64,000 nt of DNA from JABDMH01 sp965223105 (lineage in GTDB: Bacteria > Bacteroidota > Bacteroidia > Chitinophagales > Saprospiraceae), in assembly GCA_965223105.1 (NCBI GenBank), contig OZ244987.1:6696001-6760000 (forward strand), read 5' to 3'. Within the stretch, counting starts at the first letter, position 1, and each line of letters begins with the position of its first letter. A model generated the notes under the pieces. That model was not told the origin of the DNA. It did no database searches and saw only the letters and a list, made by a program, of their open reading frames with translations. This document shows, piece by piece, positions 10,701 to 18,697 of this stretch. The position numbers and the translations under genes were made by a program.

Positions 10701-10763
10701 TGGCTTCTGGCTGCATTGACGGTACTAATTATCTTATTGGTATTCCGACATTTACACAAATAA
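7758..10763 (+). CDS. Secreted TPR-CHAT protein with intact catalytic dyad and C-terminal membrane anchor
   Basis: 1001 residues. A signal peptide (about 1-25, ending VVNLSAQ) is followed by tandem TPR-type helices over about 30-450, a coiled-coil linker near 540-590, and a C-terminal CHAT (caspase HetF-associated with TPRs) protease domain at about 680-980. The CHAT dyad is complete: His in HFATHA (about residue 832) and Cys in LSACET (about 877). A final hydrophobic helix (LLAALTVLIILLVF) with a positive tail suggests anchoring in the inner membrane with the protease facing the periplasm. A creatininase-family gene follows after 7 bp. The protease substrate is unknown. Compare the inactive paralogue at 18698-21679. 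Confidence 0.88.
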   Translation: MTYRQIQYFLYILPTMLVVNLSAQTQADTAEAHRAWQQGMDHLQRSRDMLAGREFVRAAQLFQNQGEISRSIDAELMSAESYYRLGDCAKALEQVNRADKFMDQLSGVGRKSQKLSSQLYRAACLNDSARYDLLRECIQVINDQQSGLEPFRAQVYHDLGLYFFEQEVIDSAGFYLEMAFPLAMRGPDDYLTGRICFLWPKILRRQGDYAKAVDIIKEGILKYRNYFGEIHTVIATGYNDLAINQKALGDLESSGENFRKALDIRQQLHGRHSNDYARILNNTTLHFLDVGEVNTALELAQQTVDIFESLRNPDPQFHVASYNTLARVYRHLGKDHKAFIYFQKTLELQLKYFPQSKGARFYYLDLGRNALDRDRPAEAIEYFHAAMSLAIDEVDPADVYSNPGRDNPSNYQSLHSLCVLKAAAFQAHYGHSEDRRDLSEALKLYNLADYFAAKNRTESRYQKSKLAFSRKNLPLYEGAIKTCLNLYELTGDPNYLNQAYIFNEKSKSLTLLENLLEVSALYNSGLPDSLLREERIFQDSIAFLRRQLLELQGQSNQSQVQNLEERKLRLDLRYESFKERLERDYPRFYQSKYDFGFTGLLEIQRDLSPQECVLSYFVGKAEIFRFFVTKDHLDYTIIARPDSLGRWISDLREMILDFDPTQAILSAQNSSSVNGYIRRAGQLYSLLLQDLQDELMEGIYIIPSDVLNYIPFGILLARNPEQIDDFSAYPFFAKNHFISYNYSSTLSRQMALTAVQTPRDLLGIAPEFRNQSIKAGDSLRANRYQLAPLSFNQEEVKAIIKEWSGSKLLADKATKAAFVREVSDHGIFHFATHALVNEENADLSFLAFAPAEQEDPFLYLSELYDLQLPAHLVTLSACETNLGPLQQGEGIASLAKGFSYAGAKSIVTSLWEVEDRTAKEIMVSFYRKLAEGGRKDVALQSAKMEYLENAEDHLAHPYYWAAYVAIGDMSSIPSGSFGYQEWLLAALTVLIILLVFRHLHK

Positions 10764-10770
10764 CTAACCA

Positions 10771-11544
10771 ATGGACAAGCTAAATCAACCCTATATCATT
10801 GCAGAAGCCAACTGGAAAACGGTGAAATCAGCCGACTATAAAGTCGCCGTTTTGCCCTTTGGTGCCACAGAAGCACACAATTATCACTTGCCATACGCCA
10901 CCGACAATTATCAAGCCGAGTATGTTGCCAAAGAAGCCGGCCGTCGCACTTATGAGGAAGGTGTTTCCTGCGCCATCTTACCATGCATCCCCTTTGGTAT
11001 CAATACCGGCCAGCTAGGCGTGAAGTTTTGCATCAATATCTTGCCAAGCACGCAATTGGCCATCCTTAAAGATGTTGTCGATGCTTTAGCTCGGCATGGG
11101 ATAGAAAAACTGGTCATCTTAAACGGCCATGGCGGCAATAACTTTAAAAACATCATCCGGGAGCTCTCCTTTCATTTTCCGGAGGTCTTCAGCTGCTGGG
11201 TCAATTGGTATCAATTGGTCGATTGGCACCAGTATTTTGACGATCCTGGTGATCATGCTGGTGAGATGGAGACCAGTGCCATGCAGCACCTGAGACCTGA
11301 TTTGGTCAGACCTTTAAGTGAGGCCGGTGATGGTGCTGCCAAGACCTTCAAACTAAGCGGATTCAAGGAAGGATGGGCGGTGGCACAACGAGAATGGTCG
11401 CTGGTGACCAACGATACCGGTGTGGGAAATCCACAGGCAGCAACGCCCCAGAAAGGTCAGAGATACCTAAATGACTGCGCCACTAAACTGGCGACATTTT
11501 TGGTGGAACTGCATCATACTCCCAATGACCAATTGTATGAATAG
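10771..11544 (+). CDS. Creatininase-family amidohydrolase
   Basis: 257 residues matching the creatininase/FAPy-deformylase fold, which binds two divalent metals. Metal-ligand motifs are visible in order: GATEAHNYHLPYATDN (family GxTEqHGpHLP), NGHGGN and DHAGEMETS. There is no signal peptide, so it should act in the cytoplasm on a cyclic amide or formamide; the substrate cannot be read from the sequence. It begins 7 bp after the CHAT gene and is probably co-transcribed with it. Creatinine itself is an unlikely substrate given how broad the family is. Confidence 0.85.
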   Translation: MDKLNQPYIIAEANWKTVKSADYKVAVLPFGATEAHNYHLPYATDNYQAEYVAKEAGRRTYEEGVSCAILPCIPFGINTGQLGVKFCINILPSTQLAILKDVVDALARHGIEKLVILNGHGGNNFKNIIRELSFHFPEVFSCWVNWYQLVDWHQYFDDPGDHAGEMETSAMQHLRPDLVRPLSEAGDGAAKTFKLSGFKEGWAVAQREWSLVTNDTGVGNPQAATPQKGQRYLNDCATKLATFLVELHHTPNDQLYE

Positions 11545-11564
11545 TGGGAAAATATGGGTTCTAT

Positions 11565-12200
11565 CTAATTGGCCTGCTTTGTCTTCTTAATTCTGCTGGC
11601 CACAAACACCATCTCTCGACCGATCTCATCGACTGTATTGTCATAAGTATTGGTCTCCTGTGAGGTATTATCAGCTCTTTTAGGATCAATATATGGTAGT
11701 GAAATGCGATCAATTGCACCGGGTATGAAGGGACAGGCTTCATCGGCCTGAGTACAGACCATTACAGCTAAGAAATCAGATTGCGGGTTGCTGGGATCAT
11801 CATATTTTTTGGAAAACATCCGCTGCGATTCCATATCACCGGCACCCTTGACAGTATACCTGGGATTCATTGTCTCTCCCTCTTCGCCGATGAGTGAAAA
11901 TCCTGCCCTTTCCAAAGCCTGTACCATTCTAGGATTAAATGCCGTGGCTTCAGTACCCCCTGAGAAAGTGTTGATGCCAGCCAATCCAAAGTAGACGGCA
12001 GCCACTCGAAGCCAGAGTTCAGCCAGCTGGCTTCGACGCGAGTTATGGGTACACACAAAAATTATCTTCGCTTCCTGACCTTGGGCCAGTTGGTCGGCTA
12101 TTGACTGAGCAAGATCCTTTAAAATTTTCTTTCTCTCCTCTTTGATCGTTGGCTCTTGAGCTTGCAGCTCTTCTATATTTTCCGTGAGCATTGTTGTCAT
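11565..12200 (-). CDS. Low-molecular-weight protein tyrosine phosphatase / arsenate reductase-like protein
   Basis: The core motif VCTHNSRRSQLAE contains the phosphatase P-loop C-x5-R-S. It is followed by a distal stretch with Asp near SLPYIDPK. Members of this fold either dephosphorylate tyrosine or reduce arsenate. The longer C-terminal half, with ACPFIPGA, resembles the arsenate-reductase-like proteins of Bacteroidota. The longest frame starts at 12269, but ATGs at 12200 and 12191 (MLTENIEEL) give a more natural N-terminus. It converges with the creatininase gene, leaving 20 bp between stops. No arsenic-resistance neighbours are present, so a role in arsenic defence is not supported by context. 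Confidence 0.8.
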   Translation of the reverse strand: MTTMLTENIEELQAQEPTIKEERKKILKDLAQSIADQLAQGQEAKIIFVCTHNSRRSQLAELWLRVAAVYFGLAGINTFSGGTEATAFNPRMVQALERAGFSLIGEEGETMNPRYTVKGAGDMESQRMFSKKYDDPSNPQSDFLAVMVCTQADEACPFIPGAIDRISLPYIDPKRADNTSQETNTYDNTVDEIGREMVFVASRIKKTKQAN

Positions 12201-12313
12201 TTTTTGGCCATTGGTAAACTGCAAACCACGGGCTGTGTGAAGATAATTATTGTCTTCACAATAGGCCATGGGTGAAAATTCTTATCCCTGCCAAATTTCT
12301 TAAAGAAGAGAAG

Positions 12314-14653
12314 TTACCTAATCAAATGCACTGTACCTGAGGTCTCGATGGGATTCTTGCTGCTCTTATGGTATCCTTTGGCCAGCCAGACGTACGTTCC
12401 GCTGCTCATTAGTGATTCACCTGCCCGCCCATTCCATTTCGGAGCAGATGAGTTAGACACATAGATTTGCTGACCCCAGCGATCAAAAATAGAGAGCTCC
12501 TCCCAAACCACATCCCGGCCGAAGATCTCAAAGTCGTCATTGACACCATCGTGGTTAGGTGTAAAGGCGTTGGGTGCGTAAATGGGAGAATCCACAAAAA
12601 TATGTGTTGTCAATATATATGTACATCCAGTGCTATCGACCACTGTCAATTGATAGGTTGTTTCTTCAAGTGGGCTGGCCACCGGAGTGGGGCAGTCGTT
12701 GCAAGACAACCCCATCGCAGGGGTCCATTGAAAGGAGGTCCCATCCAGATCCCCGCTGACGACCTTGTGCTCGATTTCTGTGCCTTCACCCAACGTAATG
12801 GCCATGACCGAATCCAGCAATAGGTCGACACCAGCGATATGCAGGATCCAGGAAGTATCAACATGGCACCCAGCCGGATTGATTGCCTGTACCTGCATTT
12901 CCACGTCTGTTGGTTTTTCGACACTAAAGGTCACCACTTCGTTCTGTTCACCAATTAATGTATCACCAGCGATGATCCATCGTACTTGATCCAACGCCTC
13001 CGTACCTGTATACTTCAACTCCACCTGTTGCTGAATACAGGGATTCCTCACCTCGATTTCGGGACGTGGCCATTCGAAAACCTCAACTTCGATATAGGCG
13101 GTATCTAAACATTCGTTTGCTCCATCAGACCCTACCACTCCGTATAAGATGTTGCTGTCTGGAGATACTGTGATCTCTGCTGTAGTAAGGCCATCGACGG
13201 CCGAACTACCAAACCATTGGTATTGATCACTACCGGTAGCACGAAGCAACAACTCAGATCCCAAACAAATCTTTGACGCCTCAGTTAAGACTTTCAAGGT
13301 CTTGAAATCAGAAAAATAACCATAACGACATCCTGATCTTGCACCTCCATTAATGGTGCCCAGATGAAAGGTACCCAGCTCATTGGTGATTTGAAAGGCT
13401 GTATTTGCGGTTCCCTGTGAAGTGAGATTGATCTGGGCGGCGACATATTCATTATTGGTAGCGGGCACTGGACTAAATTGACTGGCTGAGATCGCCAGAC
13501 CCGATCCTCCACTGGCCCTGAATCCATCTTCATTTCCTGCTTTAGTAATCAGAATGATGCCAAAATTTTCATCAGTGGAACGAGTAAAACTTACCGATTC
13601 TGACCCAGTACAATGGAGCTTAGGAAGCAATGCCATGCCAATTTCACAGCCAAAGCCAGTGGCATGGATCACATACACAGGATTACTGGACTCGATAAAC
13701 GCAATATCTTCCGTAAGCAGGAAATTAAACATCTCACCAGCATTGAGATTGGCTGCATTTGCTCTACCATTGATGCTAATAACCGTATTGGACTCCACAG
13801 CTTGAATGAAAACCCGATCGCCACCTTCAAGAAAGCCTCTGACTACGATATATTCCATGCCCAATACATCGATCGGTACGATCTGGTCACCACCTAGATC
13901 AAGACAAGGTGAATATTGATTGCTGTCATCCTTGATGGTTACGGCGATAAATTGGTCAGAACGGATGATGGTACCGGTCAACTGACTGCCTACTGAAAAG
14001 TCCCTGGTGACCAGCGAATAAGTCTGCCCTCGATCTAAATTGATCGAAAAAGCTTGGCCAGCTGTGTGTCCAGCTACATTCACAGATGGAATGATCGTGA
14101 CACGGGTATTGTTGCTTGTGGCCACTATGTCAACCGCAGAATGCGCCGGTGGTTGGTACCAGTCGGCCTTGGACCAAAAATTCTGTGCTGGTATGACAAA
14201 CTCCTTTCCCAAACCATTCCGGCCCTTGAGTGAAAAGATATCTGGATTCAAGGTGCTATTGACTTCGTAATAAGCAGTAATGGGTTGATCCGATACAATG
14301 TGAATCCCTTTGTTGAGGACGCGATTGGCCGGTTCGTTTTCGATGAGTGCGATCCGAGTAGTCAAATCAAGGGTACGGCTCTGATTAGCCGCTACATTTA
14401 CGGTGTAGGCAGCGAAGGACGGGTTGGCCGGCTGGCTGACCACTACCGTGGCATCGGCATCAAAGGCCGTAAAACGCAAAACAATGGGCCGGTCATCGTG
14501 TCCCTCAGTCACACCGGGTGCGGCAAACCAAAATTCAGTATCGATCTGAGCTTCCATGGAATTTACCGGTACAAACAAACTAATGATGAGCATCATCCTA
14601 AGCAGTATGAAGCGCCAAGCACCAAGCGCAAAACCCTCATTTTTTTTCGACAT
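12314..14653 (-). CDS. IgGFc-binding-like surface protein with CHU_C (T9SS type B) C-terminal sorting domain
   Basis: About 780 residues. A signal peptide ends near PVNSMEAQ. Residues about 30-400 match the IgGFc_binding N-terminal domain (DTEFWFAAPGVTEGHDDRP start). Two or three Ig/PKD-like segments follow in the middle. The end is a CHU_C domain (YAPNAFTPNHDGVNDDFEIF and YDRWG-like IFDRWGQQIY), the sorting signal that sends proteins through the type IX system in gliding Bacteroidota. It should be a cell-surface or secreted adhesin-like protein. The frame can extend to an ATG at 14713, but the ATG at 14653 places the hydrophobic segment closer to the start. Confidence 0.88.
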   Translation of the reverse strand: MSKKNEGFALGAWRFILLRMMLIISLFVPVNSMEAQIDTEFWFAAPGVTEGHDDRPIVLRFTAFDADATVVVSQPANPSFAAYTVNVAANQSRTLDLTTRIALIENEPANRVLNKGIHIVSDQPITAYYEVNSTLNPDIFSLKGRNGLGKEFVIPAQNFWSKADWYQPPAHSAVDIVATSNNTRVTIIPSVNVAGHTAGQAFSINLDRGQTYSLVTRDFSVGSQLTGTIIRSDQFIAVTIKDDSNQYSPCLDLGGDQIVPIDVLGMEYIVVRGFLEGGDRVFIQAVESNTVISINGRANAANLNAGEMFNFLLTEDIAFIESSNPVYVIHATGFGCEIGMALLPKLHCTGSESVSFTRSTDENFGIILITKAGNEDGFRASGGSGLAISASQFSPVPATNNEYVAAQINLTSQGTANTAFQITNELGTFHLGTINGGARSGCRYGYFSDFKTLKVLTEASKICLGSELLLRATGSDQYQWFGSSAVDGLTTAEITVSPDSNILYGVVGSDGANECLDTAYIEVEVFEWPRPEIEVRNPCIQQQVELKYTGTEALDQVRWIIAGDTLIGEQNEVVTFSVEKPTDVEMQVQAINPAGCHVDTSWILHIAGVDLLLDSVMAITLGEGTEIEHKVVSGDLDGTSFQWTPAMGLSCNDCPTPVASPLEETTYQLTVVDSTGCTYILTTHIFVDSPIYAPNAFTPNHDGVNDDFEIFGRDVVWEELSIFDRWGQQIYVSNSSAPKWNGRAGESLMSSGTYVWLAKGYHKSSKNPIETSGTVHLIR

Positions 14654-14818
14654 AAGAGATACAAAATCGGCTATTGGGTCGTGTTTTTCAACTTTGTGGT
14701 TCATTTTAACCAAGATACACCAAAGGGAAAGCGCGTTGCTTGCCTTAATCTTGGGATGCTGCCGGGTTTTTACTAATCTTACAACACCAATAAAGCGTTC
14801 TTAAGACGGACCCTTCTC

Positions 14819-16414
14819 ATGTCGATGTCACAGCACTCCCCTCGCCGGGAAGAAATCTATTTTTTCGTCATTGTATTATTGAGTGTCCCGGTCCTACTGC
14901 TAAACCTGGGTAGGGTCCCATTTATTGAAGATGAAGGCATCAGAGCTCTGGTTGCCCTTGAGATGGATTTATCGGATAATTTCATAGCTCCCACACTTAA
15001 CGGTGAACCTTATTTTAAGAAACCTCCGCTGTGGAACTGGATCCTATTGGTCTCCTTTAAGCTCTTTAGAGAACAGAACGAATTTACCGCCCGACTTCCC
15101 ATGTTGCTTTGTCTATATGGCTTTAGCTTGACCATTTACTTCTTTGTGAAAAGAAGATTGGGAACAGCCACAGGAGCACTCACCGCGCTGATGTTATTGA
15201 CTTGCGGTCGTATATTATTTTGGGACTCGATTTTAGCACTGATTGACATTGCTTTCTCGTGGGTCATTTTCATCATGTTTATCTGGATCTATCATTACGA
15301 GCAGCATCGGAGGTTTTTAATGTTGTATCTGGGTGCTTATTTTTTGTGCTTCATTGCTTTTATGCTAAAGGCGTTACCATCGGTGGTCTTCTTGGGTCTT
15401 ACTCTTCTGATAACCCAAGTTCATCGAGGAACCTGGAGGAAACTTTTTTCGTGGCAACACCTCGTGGGTTCGTTGGCTTTTTTCATTCCCCTGGGTATCT
15501 ATTTGTATTCATATCAACAGGAGCAACCCTTATCCAATCTGGTTTGGGTCATTGTCGACGAGTCAACCCAACGCACCATCCTTAAATTTGGTTTGCTGTC
15601 TACACTTAGGCAAGTGGTCACTTTCCCGTTTGAAATGTTTTATCATTTCTTGCCATGGTCCATCATGACGATCTTGCTTTTTATCAAAGGAATAAGAAAG
15701 CATCTTACTAGTGATCCCTTCATCACCTTTGCGGGTTTCACCTTCCTGATAAATATTGGCGTTTATTGGACCTCACCGCAGGTTTATCCACGCTATCTAT
15801 TTATGCTGGCACCACTATTCTTTGTCATTGGGGTATACCTATACAATCGAGCTGATGGGTTATGGCCAAGGAAGACAGTGGATATTTTTCTAAAGGTCTT
15901 GGGAATTTCTGTCCTATTGGGTTCGGTAGTTTTATTCTTTCATGACGATACCTCTGCGATCAAAGGTTTATGGTGGAAGTGGTCTCTGGCAGCTGTGGGA
16001 ATGGGAACGGCCTTAGCTTTGATGCAGCTCCTCCCGGAACGTCTACTACACTGGTTCTGTATTTATTTACTCGCTGCCCGACTAGGATTCGGGATGATTG
16101 TGCTCCCTGCCCGAAGTGTGCATGGACAAGGGACACATACCAAAGCAGATGCCCAGAGAATTGGAAGCGTTTATCGGGATGCTCCACTGGCCATTTACCG
16201 CTCTGATACCATGAGATATGAAGCTTCTTTCTATATCACTCGAGAGAGAGGGAAAATTGTGCCGGTGGTGGAAGAGGAACCTGATTCGGGATACCTACTG
16301 GTTAATCCCATGAATTATCCTACCTTGATAACTCGGAACCAGGTGGTGGATTCGGTAAGGGTGCGCCGCGAGGAAAAATTCACTTATCTGGTGAGTCTTG
16401 GACAAGAATTTTAA
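14819..16414 (+). CDS. ArnT/PMT-like integral-membrane glycosyltransferase
   Basis: 531 residues with about ten hydrophobic helices. After the first helix comes the acidic signature FIEDEGIRALVALEM, followed by a PYFKKPPLWNW loop; both are typical of GT-C enzymes of the ArnT/PMT group (GT39/GT83). These enzymes transfer a sugar from a polyprenyl-phosphate donor on the periplasmic face. The next gene, 4 bp downstream, is a DPM1-like GT2 that would make such a donor. The pair therefore looks like a complete polyprenyl-phospho-sugar synthase plus transferase unit for lipid A, glycan or protein modification. The acceptor is not evident. Confidence 0.82.
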   Translation: MSMSQHSPRREEIYFFVIVLLSVPVLLLNLGRVPFIEDEGIRALVALEMDLSDNFIAPTLNGEPYFKKPPLWNWILLVSFKLFREQNEFTARLPMLLCLYGFSLTIYFFVKRRLGTATGALTALMLLTCGRILFWDSILALIDIAFSWVIFIMFIWIYHYEQHRRFLMLYLGAYFLCFIAFMLKALPSVVFLGLTLLITQVHRGTWRKLFSWQHLVGSLAFFIPLGIYLYSYQQEQPLSNLVWVIVDESTQRTILKFGLLSTLRQVVTFPFEMFYHFLPWSIMTILLFIKGIRKHLTSDPFITFAGFTFLINIGVYWTSPQVYPRYLFMLAPLFFVIGVYLYNRADGLWPRKTVDIFLKVLGISVLLGSVVLFFHDDTSAIKGLWWKWSLAAVGMGTALALMQLLPERLLHWFCIYLLAARLGFGMIVLPARSVHGQGTHTKADAQRIGSVYRDAPLAIYRSDTMRYEASFYITRERGKIVPVVEEEPDSGYLLVNPMNYPTLITRNQVVDSVRVRREEKFTYLVSLGQEF

Positions 16415-16418
16415 GGGA

Positions 16419-17405
16419 ATGAATCAGGTACCTGAGGTCTCGGTTGTTGTTTGCGTCTACAATGAGAAAGATAATATACAGCCCTTGGTACGCCAGATTA
16501 AACGGTCCTTACAGGATATCCACTATGAGGTAATCTATGTGGATGATGGATCTACCGACGGTACTCTTGAGGCCCTGAGAGCAGAGGTTAACGGACACCT
16601 GAAGATCATTGAATTAAGACGCAACTATGGCCAAAGCGCTGCACTATCTGCAGGAATAGATGCTTGCAGAGGCACCTACATTGTTACGATGGATGGAGAT
16701 TTGCAGAATGACCCCAGCGATATTCCGATGATGTTGGAGGTTTGCAAGCAGGGCAATTGGGATCTGGTAGCCGGCATGCGCAGAGATCGAAAGGACAACG
16801 TTTTCTTCCGTACGCTTCCCAGTAAGATAGCCAATTACATCATTCGCCGGAGTTCAGGGGTGGCCATTAAGGACTATGGTTGTACCTTAAAGTTGTTCCG
16901 GCAAGAAATCGCCAAAGATCTTGGTCTATATGGAGAGTTACACCGCTTCATTCCCGTTTTGGCCAATCTGGAAGGCGCACGGATCACCCAAGTAGAGGTC
17001 AGACACCATGAGAGAATACACGGAGAATCCAAGTACGGCATAGGCCGCACTTTCAAAGTCATCAGCGACTTGGTGCTCATGATCTTTTTTAAGAAGTACC
17101 TGGGCCGCCCGATGCACTTATTTGGCAATGTCGGTGTCATTATTTTTCTCGTGGGTGCTCTAATCAACATCTATTTGTTGTTTCTGAAAATTCAAGGTCA
17201 GGATATCTGGGGAAAGCCGTTGCTTTTGTTGGGCATTTTACTGGTGCTGGCAGGTATCCAGCTCATCACCTTTGGCCTTTTTGTTGAATTACAGATGCGC
17301 ACCTATTATGAATCCCAAGGTAAGAAACCGTATAAAGTGAGGAGGGTACATGAGGCTGCGGCAAGAAAAACTGAGACGCCGGTGGTGAACACAGATGGAG
17401 CCTAG
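16419..17405 (+). CDS. DPM1-like polyprenyl-phosphate glycosyltransferase (GT2)
   Basis: About 328 residues. The GT2 core shows VVCVYNEKDNI, VDDGSTDGT and MDGDLQNDP (the DxD-type metal site). A characteristic RIHGESKYG segment follows, then two C-terminal transmembrane helices (about 230-250 and 265-290), as in undecaprenyl-phosphate mannose or arabinose-type transferases. The start is ATG 16419, with an AAGGGA just upstream and 4 bp after the stop of the ArnT-like gene; the TTG at 16398 would overlap that gene and is less likely. It probably supplies the lipid-linked donor for the neighbouring GT-C enzyme. Confidence 0.88.
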   Translation: MNQVPEVSVVVCVYNEKDNIQPLVRQIKRSLQDIHYEVIYVDDGSTDGTLEALRAEVNGHLKIIELRRNYGQSAALSAGIDACRGTYIVTMDGDLQNDPSDIPMMLEVCKQGNWDLVAGMRRDRKDNVFFRTLPSKIANYIIRRSSGVAIKDYGCTLKLFRQEIAKDLGLYGELHRFIPVLANLEGARITQVEVRHHERIHGESKYGIGRTFKVISDLVLMIFFKKYLGRPMHLFGNVGVIIFLVGALINIYLLFLKIQGQDIWGKPLLLLGILLVLAGIQLITFGLFVELQMRTYYESQGKKPYKVRRVHEAAARKTETPVVNTDGA

Positions 17406-17536
17406 AAAAATGTTATTGGCCTCTACGAGTCACCTTAATGCATCGCTGGGTGGGTAAATGTATCATCCTGCTTATGGACAGGCATGATCTAGCAATTATT
17501 TGAACTTCCGTTATCTTAATCAGAAAAAACCTTACA

Positions 17537-18565
17537 ATGATACGACCAATCCTGTACACTATTGCCTGTATAGGCTGTTTGCACTCTTCAATTGCCGCGC
17601 AGGAAGCGAAGCAAGGATCACCTTTGGATGATCTACCACATCATATTAGCAGACTCACTCATTTTGGACAGCGAGCGGATTGGTCTCATGACGGTACACG
17701 GATACTCTTTCTGGAAAAGACCTTTGGTGATGTCTTTGAGCTGGAGCTAGCTACAAGGACAATTCGACCCATCACCCATCATTATTTTCATGAAGGCTAT
17801 ACACGGGCCTTATACTTGAGCAACGGAGACATCTTATTGTCAGGTGCAAAAGAATTTATTCCTGAAGACCCATGGCCCAGTCGTAGTGAAAAGCAGGCCG
17901 AGCTTTGGGTCCTGAAACGCGATTTATCGGGACCTCCCCAGGCATTGGGCACCCATTGCAGTGAGGGACCTGCAGTTTCACGCCGCCAAATGAAAATTGC
18001 CTGGACGCTGGGAAATACAATTTATACGGGAAACATCGTAGAGCATGGTGGGCAGTACAAATTGGATAACAAAACATTGGTCCTGAAAGGAGCAGATCTT
18101 TCTTTCGATTGCAGCCTGGAAACACAAAATTTTCGTCCTCCACATGAAGATGAGATCATCTTCAGTGCCTACAACTACCGGGGTGGGGAGGTAATGGGGG
18201 TAAATATCACAACCAGAAAAATTACGAACTACTCAAACCAGGACAACCAATATGATGAGCCGGAAGGCATATTCCCCGATGGTCAATACACCTTGGTGGA
18301 AAGCGATCGGCATGCCTCACATGGCCAGGAATTCAAAGGGCATCAGTACATTGATATCCATAAACTGGCTTTGGACGGCAGTGGAAGATATGAGCGCATC
18401 ACCCACTTCAATGATTACGAAGGCTATAAGGCCTCCAACCCTGTAGTCAGCGATGATGGTCGATTCATTGCCTTTCAGATGGCGAAATTGGGCGATCCAG
18501 CTGGTGTAGGCCGGGGATTGTTTATGATGGACCTGCAAGCGCGTGGCAAAAAGGAGATGGATTGA
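17537..18565 (+). CDS. Secreted TolB-like/PD40 beta-propeller protein
   Basis: 342 residues with a signal peptide (MIRPILYTIACIGCLHSSIA). WD40-like PD40 blades are visible: HFGQRADWSHDGTRILFLEK, then VSDDGRFIAFQMAK near the end. Such propellers occur in TolB and as the N-terminal half of prolyl oligopeptidases, but no hydrolase domain follows here. It probably binds a partner or ligand in the periplasm; the function is unknown. It precedes the second CHAT gene by about 130 bp on the same strand. Confidence 0.7.
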   Translation: MIRPILYTIACIGCLHSSIAAQEAKQGSPLDDLPHHISRLTHFGQRADWSHDGTRILFLEKTFGDVFELELATRTIRPITHHYFHEGYTRALYLSNGDILLSGAKEFIPEDPWPSRSEKQAELWVLKRDLSGPPQALGTHCSEGPAVSRRQMKIAWTLGNTIYTGNIVEHGGQYKLDNKTLVLKGADLSFDCSLETQNFRPPHEDEIIFSAYNYRGGEVMGVNITTRKITNYSNQDNQYDEPEGIFPDGQYTLVESDRHASHGQEFKGHQYIDIHKLALDGSGRYERITHFNDYEGYKASNPVVSDDGRFIAFQMAKLGDPAGVGRGLFMMDLQARGKKEMD

Positions 18566-18697
18566 ACACGACCTGTCACTCTAGTAAAGAGGAGACTCCG
18601 TCAATCCAATACTTTGGATCGGAAAAATATGTCCGCGAACTACGGTAGTCCCGCTATCCAATCGTTTCTTAATTTTGCGAGCCAAATAAATTGGGTT

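Noticed and set aside
11565..12200. Arsenic-resistance gene
   Set aside because: The fold fits, but no arsR, arsB or acr3 gene is nearby, so only the family is claimed.
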